NCBI RefSeq assembly: GCF_026342835.1
Contig: NZ_JAPEMI010000001.1
Span: forward strand, 2,114,501-2,178,500
Direction: 5' to 3'
Source of the DNA: Streptomyces sp. NBC_00154
GTDB taxonomy: Bacteria; Actinomycetota; Actinomycetes; Streptomycetales; Streptomycetaceae
Length of the DNA stretch: 64,000 nucleotides
Shown here: positions 9,469-17,222 of the stretch, one piece after another
Numbering within the stretch: position 1 is the first letter of the stretch
Layout of the letters: every line of letters starts with the position of its first letter
The notes under the pieces: model-generated
What the model saw: only the letters and a program-made list of their open reading frames with translations
The model's database searches: none
Told to the model about the DNA's origin: nothing
Program-made: the position numbers and the translations under genes

Positions 9469-9633
9469 CGTTGCCGAATCCCCCATAACCCCGAGCGGAA
9501 CCGTCGTGAGACGGATCCCCATCAATGTTCCAAGAACACCTGACGAGGGCCCTCCGTTCCACATCCGCCTCAGATGTGGGGAACACCACTCATCGACGCA
9601 GCCGTGGCACCTGTGGTTCCTGGGACCGGCACA

Positions 9634-9672
9634 CACCGGCCCCGGGCCGCCGGAAACGGGCCGGGGCCGGTG
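9634..9672. terminator. 12-bp stem-loop after the acidic hypothetical gene
   Basis: CACCGGCCCCGG at 9634-9645 pairs exactly with CCGGGGCCGGTG at 9661-9672, loop 15 bases. It lies 14 bases beyond the end of the gene at 9686 (minus strand). Confidence 0.7.
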
Positions 9673-9685
9673 CCTTCCTCACCCG

Positions 9686-10045
9686 CTACGGCGCAACGTC
9701 GTCGTCCCCCTCGTCGCCCTCACCCTCGTCGTCGAGGTCCCAGTCGCCCGGGTCCTCGGGGTCGTAGTCGACGATCTCGCTGCTCCAGGATGCCTGGGCC
9801 AGCTCGACCCCCGGCACCTCGCCGACGAGATCGAACGGGTCCACGAGGGAGGCGAGGGCCTCCGCCCCGTCTTCCCGTACCGCGGACTCGGCCAGCATGC
9901 GTTCCTCGGCGGACTCGCCGTCCGGCTCGCCGTACTCGGCCGCGATGCTCTCCAGCGCGGTGCCGCTGAGGGCCCCCGCGTCGGTGATCTCCAGCACCAT
10001 GTCGACGCGAAGGCGAACAAACCGTGATGTCTCAGAAGTGCTCAT
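9686..10045 (-). CDS. Small acidic hypothetical protein
   Basis: A 119-residue soluble protein starting MSTSETSRFVRLRVDMVLEI and ending in a strongly acidic tail (DPEDPGDWDLDDEGEGDEGDD). No known domain. The start at ATG 10045 is chosen because the upstream in-frame extension (to 10108) is basic and unlike a conserved N-terminus; no clear ribosome site precedes either. It is divergent from the LAETG surface-protein gene, sharing a promoter region of about 110 bases. Confidence 0.55.
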   Translation of the reverse strand: MSTSETSRFVRLRVDMVLEITDAGALSGTALESIAAEYGEPDGESAEERMLAESAVREDGAEALASLVDPFDLVGEVPGVELAQASWSSEIVDYDPEDPGDWDLDDEGEGDEGDDDVAP

Positions 10046-10154
10046 ACGCCGGAGCGTAGAGCTACCTGCAGTCACGACTTTCCTGCGACCCGCTGCTTTC
10101 ATTAGCATCGGCGCACACGGCTAACTCATGGCTGTCACAAGGGGGATCGAATCC

Positions 10155-10454
10155 GTGGCCATAGCTCGTCGCCCACTCCTGACCGCCACCGCCGCGGGCA
10201 CACTGCTGTGCGCCCTCTGGTTCGTCCCCTCGGCGAACGCGACGGACGACGCGACCGGCGGCGCGCCGAGCAGACCTGCCGCCGCGAGTACCGAGGACGA
10301 GGCGGCCGGGCCGGCACTGGCCGAAACCGGCACCGGGGTCGACACCACTGCGTATCTGATCGGTGGCACCGCGTTCCTGGGAATCGGCGCGGGCTTCGTC
10401 GCGTACTCCACACGCCGCACCACCGCGTTGTCCTCGATCGCCGGACGGGTTTGA
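10155..10454 (+). CDS. Small sortase-type surface protein (LAETG motif)
   Basis: A 99-residue exported protein. GTG 10155 is preceded by AAGGGGGAT at good spacing and gives an ideal signal peptide (MAIARRPLL then a hydrophobic core, cleavage after PSANA). After a short Ala/Thr/Pro/Glu-rich mature stretch comes the C-terminal sorting signal: LAETG, a hydrophobic span (TAYLIGGTAFLGIGAGFVAY) and a positive tail (STRR). LAxTG is the motif recognised by class E sortases in Streptomyces (as for long chaplins), so the protein is probably wall-attached. The last codons (SIAGRV) run into a recurrent hairpin repeat, so the natural C-terminus may have been altered. Function unknown. Confidence 0.75.
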   Translation: MAIARRPLLTATAAGTLLCALWFVPSANATDDATGGAPSRPAAASTEDEAAGPALAETGTGVDTTAYLIGGTAFLGIGAGFVAYSTRRTTALSSIAGRV

Positions 10455-10475
10455 AATCCCGGCCCGTCCGGCGAT
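10437..10475. repeat. Dispersed GC-rich hairpin repeat acting as terminator
   Basis: ATCGCCGGACGGG (10437-10449) pairs exactly with CCCGTCCGGCGAT (10463-10475) around the stop codon of the LAETG gene. The same core occurs at 27806-27820 and 35332-35346, each time just after a gene end, so it is a recurring repeat family as well as a likely terminator. Confidence 0.75.
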
Positions 10476-10574
10476 GGGGGACGAAGCGCGCAGCAGGCCG
10501 CGCCACCCCTCCTGGGGCCTCTCGTTCGGATCATGCTGGGCTCGCGGGGTCCGGCCTGATCCAAACGAAAGACC

Positions 10575-12125
10575 CTAGGCCAGCGCTCCGGTCACCGGCT
10601 CCACGGCCGCGACCAGCTTCCCGCCCCGCACGAACGCCTCCGCCGCAGCCAGATCGGGCGACAGGAAGCGGTCCGGTCCCGGTCCCTCGACGCCCGCCGC
10701 CCGCAGCGCCTCGATGGCGGCCAGGGACGCGGGCGCCGGGGTGAGCCCCTCGGCGGCGCGCAGTTCGATGGCGCGGGTCGCCGCGTACAGCTCGACGGCG
10801 ACGATCCGGCCGAGGTTCTCGACGGCGGTACGGAGCTTGCGCGCCGCCGACCAGCCCATGGAGACGTGGTCCTCCTGCATGGCGGAGGACGGGATCGAGT
10901 CCGCCGAGGCCGGGACCGCGAGCCGCTTCATCTCGCTGACCAGGGCGGCCTGCGTGTACTGGGCGATCATCAGACCCGAGTCGACACCGGCGTCGTCGGC
11001 GAGGAACGGCGGCAGACCGTGCGAACGGTTCTTGTCCAGCAGCCGGTCCGTGCGGCGCTCGGTGATCGAGCCGAGGTCGGCGGCGACGATCGCCAGGAAG
11101 TCGAGCACGTACGCCACCGGGGCGCCGTGGAAGTTGCCGTTGGACTCGACCCGGCCGTCCGGGAGGACGACGGGGTTGTCGACGGCTGAGGCCAGCTCAC
11201 GGTCGGCGACGATCCCGGCGTACGCGAGGGTGTCACGCCCGGCACCGTTGACCTGGGGCGCGCAGCGCACGGAGTAGGCGTCCTGGACGCGCGGCGCGTC
11301 GTCCTGGTGGTGGCCGGTGAGGCCGGAACCGGCAAGCACCCGCAGCATGTTGTCGGCGCTTGCGCCCTGACCCGGGTGCGGCCGTATGGCGTGCAGCTCC
11401 GGGGCGAGGACCTTGTCCGTACCGAGCAGCGCCTCCAGGCTGAGCGCGGCGGTGATGTCGGCGGAGGTGTAGAGGCTGCGCAGGTCGGCGAGGGCCATCA
11501 CGAGCATGCCGAGCATGCCGTCCGTGCCGTTGAGGAGGGCGAGGCCCTCCTTCTCGCGGAGTTCGACGGGGGTGATGCCGTGCGCGGCGAGCAGCTCGCC
11601 GGCCGGGCGCACGATGCCGTCGGGGCCTTCCGCGTCACCCTCGCCCATCAGCGTCAGGGCGCAGTGCGAGAGCGGCGCCAGGTCGCCCGAGCAGCCGAGC
11701 GAGCCGTACTCGTGCACGACGGGGGTGATGCCGGCGTTCAGTACGTCGGCCATGGTCTGCGCGACCTCGGGGCGTACGCCGGTGCGGCCCGAGCAGACCG
11801 TCTTCAGGCGCAGGAACATCAGCGCCCGTACGACCTCGCGCTCGACGTGCGGGCCCATGCCGGCCGCGTGCGAGCGGACGATGTTGCGCTGGAGCTGGGC
11901 CCGCAGCTCGGGGCTGATGTGGCGGGTGGCGAGTGCGCCGAAGCCGGTCGAGACGCCGTAGACCGGTTCGGGCTTGGCGGCCAGCGCGTCCACGATCTCG
12001 CGGGCGGCGGCAAGCGCGCTCACGGCGGCTGCGGAGAGCTCGACGCGGGCGCCCGCGCGGGCCACGGCGATGACGTCCTCTGCGGTGGTACCGGACGTCC
12101 CCACCACGACTGTGTGCATATCCAT
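10575..12125 (-). CDS. hutH: Histidine ammonia-lyase
   Basis: Converts L-histidine to urocanate and ammonia, the first step of histidine catabolism; cytosolic homotetramer. The 516-residue length is normal. The catalytic MIO cofactor forms from three residues which here are Cys145-Ser146-Gly147 in GSLGCSGDLAPLSH, where most family members have Ala-Ser-Gly; as I recall, Streptomyces histidases share the Cys form. The N-terminal YGVSTGFG and the DNPVVL and SNGNFHGAP motifs are intact. No other hut gene is adjacent, as usual in Streptomyces, where hut genes are scattered. It lies downstream of the diguanylate cyclase gene on the same strand. Confidence 0.96.
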   Translation of the reverse strand: MDMHTVVVGTSGTTAEDVIAVARAGARVELSAAAVSALAAAREIVDALAAKPEPVYGVSTGFGALATRHISPELRAQLQRNIVRSHAAGMGPHVEREVVRALMFLRLKTVCSGRTGVRPEVAQTMADVLNAGITPVVHEYGSLGCSGDLAPLSHCALTLMGEGDAEGPDGIVRPAGELLAAHGITPVELREKEGLALLNGTDGMLGMLVMALADLRSLYTSADITAALSLEALLGTDKVLAPELHAIRPHPGQGASADNMLRVLAGSGLTGHHQDDAPRVQDAYSVRCAPQVNGAGRDTLAYAGIVADRELASAVDNPVVLPDGRVESNGNFHGAPVAYVLDFLAIVAADLGSITERRTDRLLDKNRSHGLPPFLADDAGVDSGLMIAQYTQAALVSEMKRLAVPASADSIPSSAMQEDHVSMGWSAARKLRTAVENLGRIVAVELYAATRAIELRAAEGLTPAPASLAAIEALRAAGVEGPGPDRFLSPDLAAAEAFVRGGKLVAAVEPVTGALA

Positions 12126-12218
12126 ATTCAGAAGCGTACGGATTGAATCCCTTCATGTCACTAGTGGTCGTGCGGTTGACCCCTTACCGGCCCGTTCACG
12201 GATTCCGCCGGACGGCCC

Positions 12219-13403
12219 TCAGGGCCGGCTCCCGCGCAGCCGGCGGCGGTCGTGGGCGGACTTCGGCGGCGAGTCGGCCAGCCGGATGACCTCGCCGTCG
12301 CGCCCCGCCACCACCGGTTTCGCGGAGCGGGCCGCCTTCGCCCGGTACTGGGCCGCGTCCGCCAGACGGAACAGCCGCCGGGCCGAGGTCACCGGCCCGA
12401 TCGGGTCACCGGTCGAGGCAATCCCGCAGGCGACCCCGTCGCCCTGCTCCAACTCGGCCGCCCGGTCACAGAGTTCGGTGGCCACCTCGATCACCTCGTC
12501 CGCGCCGGGACCCACCGCCAGCAGGCAGAACTCATCACCGCCCAGCCGGGCGGCGAGGGCGCCGGGGAGCATCGCACCGCACCGGGACAGCACCGAGCCG
12601 AAACGTTCCAGCAGCCGGTCGCCGACCGCGTGGCCCAGGGAGTCGTTGACCCCCTTCAGACCGTTCAGATCGCAGACGACCAGGCTGACCACCGTGCCGT
12701 CGGCGCGGTGCAGCTCCACCGCCTCGTCGAGCCGCGCGTCGACGGCCCGGCGGTTGGCCAGCCCGGTCAGCGGGTCGGTGAAGGCGAGCTTGCGGACCTC
12801 TTCGAGGCGCTCCGTCTGGGAGATGCCGGCGGCGACGACGGCGGCCAGCACGGTCGCGAAGTCCGCGTCCTCCCGCCCGAACACCGGCTCCCCCACCGGG
12901 CGCGCCACATAGAGCTCGCCCCAGGCCCGCCCGTGCAGGACGATCGGCGCGACCACACAGCAGCCGCGCCGTCGCCGTCGCAGGGCCGCCACGCGCTGAT
13001 GGCGGTAGACGCGCCCGTACCCGTGCGCACCCGCCACCGCCGAATCGGCTTCGCCGTCCCCGGCGTCGTCGACCGGCCCGTCGGCGGTCTCCACCCAGGC
13101 GTCCGGCTCGCCGCCCCCCGCCCACCGTTCATGCAGGAACTCGGTGATCTCCGGGAACTGATGCACCGGATACGTCTCGTCGTCGGGGAACTCCTCCTCC
13201 CCCTCGGCCCGTTCACCCGCGTTCACCAGCACCCGCAGCCGCCCCGGCCCCCGCTCCCACACGGAGAGCGCGGCGAAGGTGCCGCCCAACGCCTGGCACG
13301 CCCCCAGCGCGGCCGCGCGCCAGGACTCCGGCGGGGTGTGCGCCGCCGCCATTGCCTGTGCAAGCGAAACCACGGCCCGCAGCCGCGCATCATCACCACC
13401 CAT
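12219..13403 (-). CDS. GAF-GGDEF diguanylate cyclase
   Basis: A 394-residue soluble protein: an N-terminal GAF-like sensor region (about residues 10-195, including the CCVVAPIVLHGRAWGELYV strand pair typical of GAF) and a C-terminal GGDEF domain (about 205-375) that should make cyclic di-GMP from two GTP. The active-site loop reads RLGGDEF (288-292), with FTDPLTGLANRR and the metal-binding CDLNGLKGVND upstream. No RxxD inhibitory site is seen five residues before GGDEF, so product inhibition may be absent. Cyclic di-GMP controls sporulation through BldD in Streptomyces. A 15-bp inverted repeat lies just upstream of the start codon. Confidence 0.9.
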   Translation of the reverse strand: MGGDDARLRAVVSLAQAMAAAHTPPESWRAAALGACQALGGTFAALSVWERGPGRLRVLVNAGERAEGEEEFPDDETYPVHQFPEITEFLHERWAGGGEPDAWVETADGPVDDAGDGEADSAVAGAHGYGRVYRHQRVAALRRRRRGCCVVAPIVLHGRAWGELYVARPVGEPVFGREDADFATVLAAVVAAGISQTERLEEVRKLAFTDPLTGLANRRAVDARLDEAVELHRADGTVVSLVVCDLNGLKGVNDSLGHAVGDRLLERFGSVLSRCGAMLPGALAARLGGDEFCLLAVGPGADEVIEVATELCDRAAELEQGDGVACGIASTGDPIGPVTSARRLFRLADAAQYRAKAARSAKPVVAGRDGEVIRLADSPPKSAHDRRRLRGSRP

Positions 13404-13405
13404 CG

Positions 13406-13420
13406 CTACATCTTATGTAG
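13406..13420. promoter_or_regulatory. Inverted repeat CTACAT-n3-ATGTAG at the diguanylate cyclase start
   Basis: A perfect 6-3-6 palindrome at 13406-13420, two bases upstream of the ATG at 13403 (minus strand), in an unusually AT-rich patch. There is no purine-rich ribosome site between it and the start, so it could be an operator overlapping the transcription start of a leaderless or short-leader mRNA, or a hairpin masking initiation. Confidence 0.4.
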
Positions 13421-13489
13421 ATTTGCGAATTCTTGATCAGTTTGAGGCAATGAAAGGTGCGTACTGCGCGTCGGAGCGGTAACGCACCG

Positions 13490-14302
13490 TTACTCTCCGG
13501 GCCAGTTCGGCTTCCGCTTCTCGTTGAACGCGGCCACGCCCTCCGCCCGGTCCCCGGAGAAGGCCACCGACCGCCAGGCCGCGTCCTCCACCTCCAGACC
13601 GGCCCGCAGATCGAGCCCGTGCCCGAGCCGCAGCGCACGCTTCGCGGCGCGCAGGCCCACCGGCGAGTTGGCGGCGATCCGCCCGGCGAGCGCCAGCGCC
13701 TGCACCCGGTCCTGCCCCGCCTCCACCAGTTCGTCGACCAGACCCAACTCCCGCGCCTCGGCCGCCTCCACCCGCCGGGCGGTGAAGACCAGCTCGGCAG
13801 CGCGTGCCGCACCGATCCGGCGCGGCAGCAACTGCGTACCGCCGCCGCCCGGGATGACACCGACCGAGACCTCGGGCAGGCCCACCACGGCCGTACGGTC
13901 GGCGACGATCAGATCGCAGGACAGCGCCAGCTCGAAGCCGCCGCCGAGTGCGAACCCGTGCACGGCGGCCACCGTCGGCATCGGCAGGTCGAGCACGCCG
14001 GTGTAGGCGGCGCGGGCGGTGGGCCGCTGGCGGACCAGCTCGGCGTCGGTGAACGAGTTCCGCTCCTTGAGGTCCGCGCCCACGCAGAAGGCGCGCTCGT
14101 GGCTGGAGGTGAGGACGGTGACCCGTACGCCCTGGTCGGCGGCGAGCGCGGCGCAGGCGGCGCCGATCGATCGGGCCATGTCCGTGGACACGGCGTTCAT
14201 GGCCTTGGGCCGGTCCAGGACCAGTTCGGCAACGTGCTCCTGGCCCTCATGGACCCGTACGACGACGAACTCCCCGAACCGCTGCTCGGACGTGACGGTC
14301 AT
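13490..14302 (-). CDS. Enoyl-CoA hydratase/isomerase family protein
   Basis: A 270-residue crotonase-fold enzyme, probably hydrating 2-enoyl-CoA thioesters in beta-oxidation or a related acyl-CoA path. Visible motifs: CoA-binding ERAFCVGADLKER, the oxyanion-hole helix FALGGGFELALSCDLIVA, LPEVSVGVIPGGGGTQLLPRRIG with the glutamate of the second catalytic position, and the C-terminal FNEKRKPNW helix. Starts at ATG 14302 after GGAGGGG. It follows the adenylate cyclase gene by 68 bases, which contain an inverted repeat that overlaps its ribosome site. Confidence 0.92.
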   Translation of the reverse strand: MTVTSEQRFGEFVVVRVHEGQEHVAELVLDRPKAMNAVSTDMARSIGAACAALAADQGVRVTVLTSSHERAFCVGADLKERNSFTDAELVRQRPTARAAYTGVLDLPMPTVAAVHGFALGGGFELALSCDLIVADRTAVVGLPEVSVGVIPGGGGTQLLPRRIGAARAAELVFTARRVEAAEARELGLVDELVEAGQDRVQALALAGRIAANSPVGLRAAKRALRLGHGLDLRAGLEVEDAAWRSVAFSGDRAEGVAAFNEKRKPNWPGE

Positions 14303-14311
14303 GGCTGCACC

Positions 14312-14338
14312 CCTCCGGTTAACGAGCGTTACCGGAGG
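14312..14338. promoter_or_regulatory. Near-perfect inverted repeat over the enoyl-CoA hydratase ribosome site
   Basis: CCTCCGGT (14312-14319) and ACCGGAGG (14331-14338) are exact reverse complements; the inner AACG/CGTT also pairs, with one extra T at 14320. The core GTAACGCTCGTTAAC (minus strand) resembles TetR-family operators. It starts 10 bases upstream of the start codon at 14302 and includes the GGAGG, so binding or folding would block translation. It could also serve as a terminator for the adenylate cyclase gene. Confidence 0.5.
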
Positions 14339-14370
14339 ATCCTAGGCCGCGCCCCGGACGGGAACAGGCG

Positions 14371-15543
14371 TCAGGAGGTGCCTCGTCGTGCCAGCAGCCA
14401 CGGTTCCACCACGCCGAGTCCGCGCACCGGCCGCTGCCACATCGGCTGCAGCCCGTACCGGTACTTCGGCACGGCCAGCGGCTCCACACCCTCCGCGCGC
14501 TCCTTCTCGGCCGCCGCGGCCTCCTCCGCCGCCTGCGCCTCGGAGGCCGGGGCGTCGCCCGTACGCGTCAGCTCCTCGGCCAAAGCGCCGTCCACCAGTA
14601 CGGCGTCCTTCGGCGCTATCGACGTGAGCCGGCTGGCGAGGTTCACCGTCGTACCGAAGACATCGCCCATCCGGGTCGTGACGGTGCCGAACGCGATACC
14701 GACCCGCAACGCCGGCATCGTCTCGTCCTGGGTCATCGCCTCTATCAGGCGAAGCGCGATCTCGGCCGCCGTGCCCGCGTCGTCGGCGGCGAAGAGAACC
14801 TCGTCGCCGAGGGTCTTGATGAGCCGGCCGCCGTGCGCGGCGACCAGGTCGGCGGAGGTCGTCTCGAACGCCTCGACGAGCTCGCCGAGCTCCTCCTCCT
14901 CCAGCCGGCGGGTGAGCCGGGTGAAACCGACCAGGTCCGCGAAGCCGACGGCGAGCCTGCGGTCGACCATCTCGTCGTCGTCCGCGGCCTGCACGACGCG
15001 GCCGGTCGCGGCGGCGAGCTGGCGCCGCCAGACGTAGATGAGGAACTCCTCCAGCTCGGGCAGGAGCAGCTCGACCAGCGGGTACGTGACCTCGGTGCGG
15101 GTCATGCCGGGCTCGGGCGGCTCGGTCAGACCCTCCAGGAAGGAATCGATCTGCCACTCCGCCAGCCGGGCGGTGGTCTGCCCGGTGGACCGGGCGACCT
15201 GCACCGCCATCGGCTCGCTGAGCAGCCCGGCCTCGACGAGGCCCGCGAGCCGCCGAAGCGCCAGCACGTCCGCCTCGGTGAGCGCCTTGGCCTGCCCGAT
15301 GTCGGCGAACCCCATGGCGCGCCAGAACCGGGATGCCAGGTCCATCGAGACTCCGGCGGTACGGGCCGCCTGGAACGCGGTATAGCGACGCTCGGCGCCC
15401 AGGATCAGCTGTTCCAGCCGGATCGCGAGGGGATCGTCGGTCGGTTCGGCCGTGTGGTCGACTTCGTGATGCGGTGTCGCGTGGACCGAGGGTTCCGGTG
15501 GGGGCTCCGCGCCCGCGCCGGAGGTCGTGTCGTCGACGGTCAC
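14371..15543 (-). CDS. cya: Class III adenylate cyclase
   Basis: Makes cAMP from ATP; in S. coelicolor the single adenylate cyclase is needed for spore germination and normal development. The 390-residue soluble protein has an N-terminal regulatory half (about 1-185) and a C-terminal cyclase domain. All class III catalytic residues are visible: metal-binding Asp in FADLVGFTRLT and TLGDEVLF, the lysine in LIKTLGDE, and the transition-state Asn/Arg in VNLASRL. A short alanine/glutamate-rich stretch (EAQAAEEAAAAEKERAEG) precedes the C-terminus. GTG 15543 follows AGGAGG. Its upstream region contains the tandem repeat array at 15706-16140. Confidence 0.94.
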   Translation of the reverse strand: MTVDDTTSGAGAEPPPEPSVHATPHHEVDHTAEPTDDPLAIRLEQLILGAERRYTAFQAARTAGVSMDLASRFWRAMGFADIGQAKALTEADVLALRRLAGLVEAGLLSEPMAVQVARSTGQTTARLAEWQIDSFLEGLTEPPEPGMTRTEVTYPLVELLLPELEEFLIYVWRRQLAAATGRVVQAADDDEMVDRRLAVGFADLVGFTRLTRRLEEEELGELVEAFETTSADLVAAHGGRLIKTLGDEVLFAADDAGTAAEIALRLIEAMTQDETMPALRVGIAFGTVTTRMGDVFGTTVNLASRLTSIAPKDAVLVDGALAEELTRTGDAPASEAQAAEEAAAAEKERAEGVEPLAVPKYRYGLQPMWQRPVRGLGVVEPWLLARRGTS

Positions 15544-15705
15544 CAGCCGCCTCCTGCCCGTTCCCTGCGCACTGCCCTGCCGATCTGTCGGTGGATCGCC
15601 TCAACGATACGGCAGATGTGCGCTACCTCACGTCCTTAGGGCACCCCGGTACGGGGTCGGCCGGGGGCAGGGGCCGTGGGGGGTGCTCTTCGGTGGGTGG
15701 TTTCC

Positions 15706-16140
15706 ACGGGGTGAAGGGCCGAGAGCACCCGGGGAACAGCCGGGTACGGGCCCGGTACGCGGGGCACAGGGCCTGTGGGGGGCATTCACGGGACGGGGAC
15801 GAGCAACCCGGGGAAACGGCCGGGGCGCGGGCCCGGTACGCGGGGCACAGGGCCGTGGGGGCTTCCACGGGGCGGGCACCTGAGTGCCAGGGGAACAGCC
15901 GGGTACGGGCCCGGTACGCGGGGCGCAGGGCCTGTGGGGGGCTTCCGCGGGGCAGAGACCTGAGCACCCGGGGAAGCCGGGGCGCGGGCCCGGCACGCGG
16001 GCGCAGGGCCCGTGGGGGGCTTCCACGGGGCGGGGATCCGAGTGCCCGGGGAACAGCCGGGGCGCGGGCCGGGTACACGGGGCGTACGCCCCTGGGGGTT
16101 TCCGCGGGTGCTGGGCTGAGCGCACCCGGGAAACGTTCAG
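15706..16140. repeat. Tandem array of about 79-bp GC-rich repeats between birA and cya
   Basis: Five adjacent units begin at 15706, 15788, 15867, 15947 and 16025 with lengths 82, 79, 80, 78 and 79 bp; a decayed sixth runs from 16104. Each has the order ACGGGGC, GAGTGCCCGGGGAACAGCC, GGGCCCGGTAC, GGGGC(A/G)CAGGGCC, GTGGGGGGCTTCC. Unit lengths that are not multiples of three shift the frame between copies, so the open frames here (both strands) are not conserved coding sequence. The array fills the 625-base gap 15544-16168 upstream of cya. Each unit can form local hairpins. There are no unique spacers, so it is not CRISPR. Confidence 0.9.
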
Positions 16141-16168
16141 TGGCGAGGCGGGCGCCCGGGCGTGGTTC

Positions 16169-17032
16169 TTAGGTGAGGCCGCCTTCCGCGTCCCGTAGAT
16201 GCACGATGTCGCCCGCCGACACCTCCTGCAGGCCGTCGGCGGTGGACAGGATCAGGCGGCCGTCACCGTCGATCGCCACCGCCTCGCCGACGAGTGAACG
16301 GTCGCCGGGCAACTGGGCCCGTACCGTCCTGCCCAGCGTCGCGCAACCCGCCGCGTACGCCGCCTGCAGACCGCTCTGCGCCGCGTCCCCGCCGGCCGCG
16401 CGCCACTCGACGTACCAGTGGTCCAGCGAGCGCAGTACGCCGCGCAGCAGCGTCTCCCGGTCGGTGGAGACCGCACCGGCCAGGGCGAGCGAGGCCGCCG
16501 TCGGGGCGGGCAGTTCGGTCGCGCGGAGGGTGACGTTGAGGCCGATGCCGATGACGACGCCGTCCCCGGCTCGCTCGGCGAGGATGCCGCCCGTCTTGCG
16601 TTCCTCGCCCTCCACGGTGACCAGCAGGTCGTTGGGCCACTTCAGTGCCGTGTCGACGCCCGCGGCCCGCGCCAGCCCGGTCGCGGTCGCGACCCCGGCG
16701 AGCAGCGGCAGCCAGCCCCACCGGTGGACCGGCACGTCGTCGCCGGGGGTCAGATAGACGGAGAAGAACAGGCCCGAGCGGGCGGGCGCAGTCCAGGTCC
16801 GGTCGAGGCGGCCGCGGCCCGCAGTCTGTTCCTCGGCGACCAGAACCGTGCCCTCGGTCAGCTCCGCCGCCCGCGCCGCGAGGTCCGTGTTGGTGGACCC
16901 GGTGACGTTCACGACGTCGAGCGAGGTCCACAGCCCGCCCGGCCGCAGCAGCCCGCGGCGCAGCGCGGGGACGTTCAGGGGCGGCCGGTCCAGGTCCGAC
17001 CAGCGGTTCGGTGACGCATCCGAAGGTGTCAT
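16169..17032 (-). CDS. birA: Biotin--[acetyl-CoA-carboxylase] ligase
   Basis: Activates biotin as biotinyl-AMP and attaches it to the carboxyl carrier domain of acyl-CoA carboxylases such as the one encoded at 20901. The 287-residue protein has the catalytic loop GRGRLDRTW, STNTDL near the N-terminus, WPNDLLV and KTGGILAE, followed by a C-terminal SH3-like domain. There is no N-terminal helix-turn-helix, so it is a monofunctional ligase and not a biotin-operon repressor. I chose ATG 17032, with AGGGTGG just upstream; the frame is open much further but without homology. Divergent from pccB across 190 bases. Confidence 0.94.
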   Translation of the reverse strand: MTPSDASPNRWSDLDRPPLNVPALRRGLLRPGGLWTSLDVVNVTGSTNTDLAARAAELTEGTVLVAEEQTAGRGRLDRTWTAPARSGLFFSVYLTPGDDVPVHRWGWLPLLAGVATATGLARAAGVDTALKWPNDLLVTVEGEERKTGGILAERAGDGVVIGIGLNVTLRATELPAPTAASLALAGAVSTDRETLLRGVLRSLDHWYVEWRAAGGDAAQSGLQAAYAAGCATLGRTVRAQLPGDRSLVGEAVAIDGDGRLILSTADGLQEVSAGDIVHLRDAEGGLT

Positions 17033-17222
17033 GCAAGCCACCCTAGGTGTGGCAAACGACGCACTGCCGAACGGTATCCGCGCCGATACGCTACGGATCA
17101 GTAGCCATTCAGAACCTGATCGGCAGCTGCCGGACCGGTCGTCGTCGCGCACGCGGCCTCGCACGCAGCCGTAGAACCCACCAGTCAGCCGTCCCCGTGA
17201 CCAGGCAGGGAGCCGCCACCCG

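Noticed and set aside
15706..16140. CRISPR array
   Set aside because: Units are directly adjacent without unique spacers, are about 79 bp long, and no cas gene is present.
15623..16198. Several open frames on both strands across the tandem repeats, encoding Pro/Arg- or Gly/Arg-rich peptides
   Set aside because: Repeat units of 78-82 bp shift the frame between copies, composition is low complexity, and no ribosome site or family match is seen; they are by-products of the GC-rich repeats.
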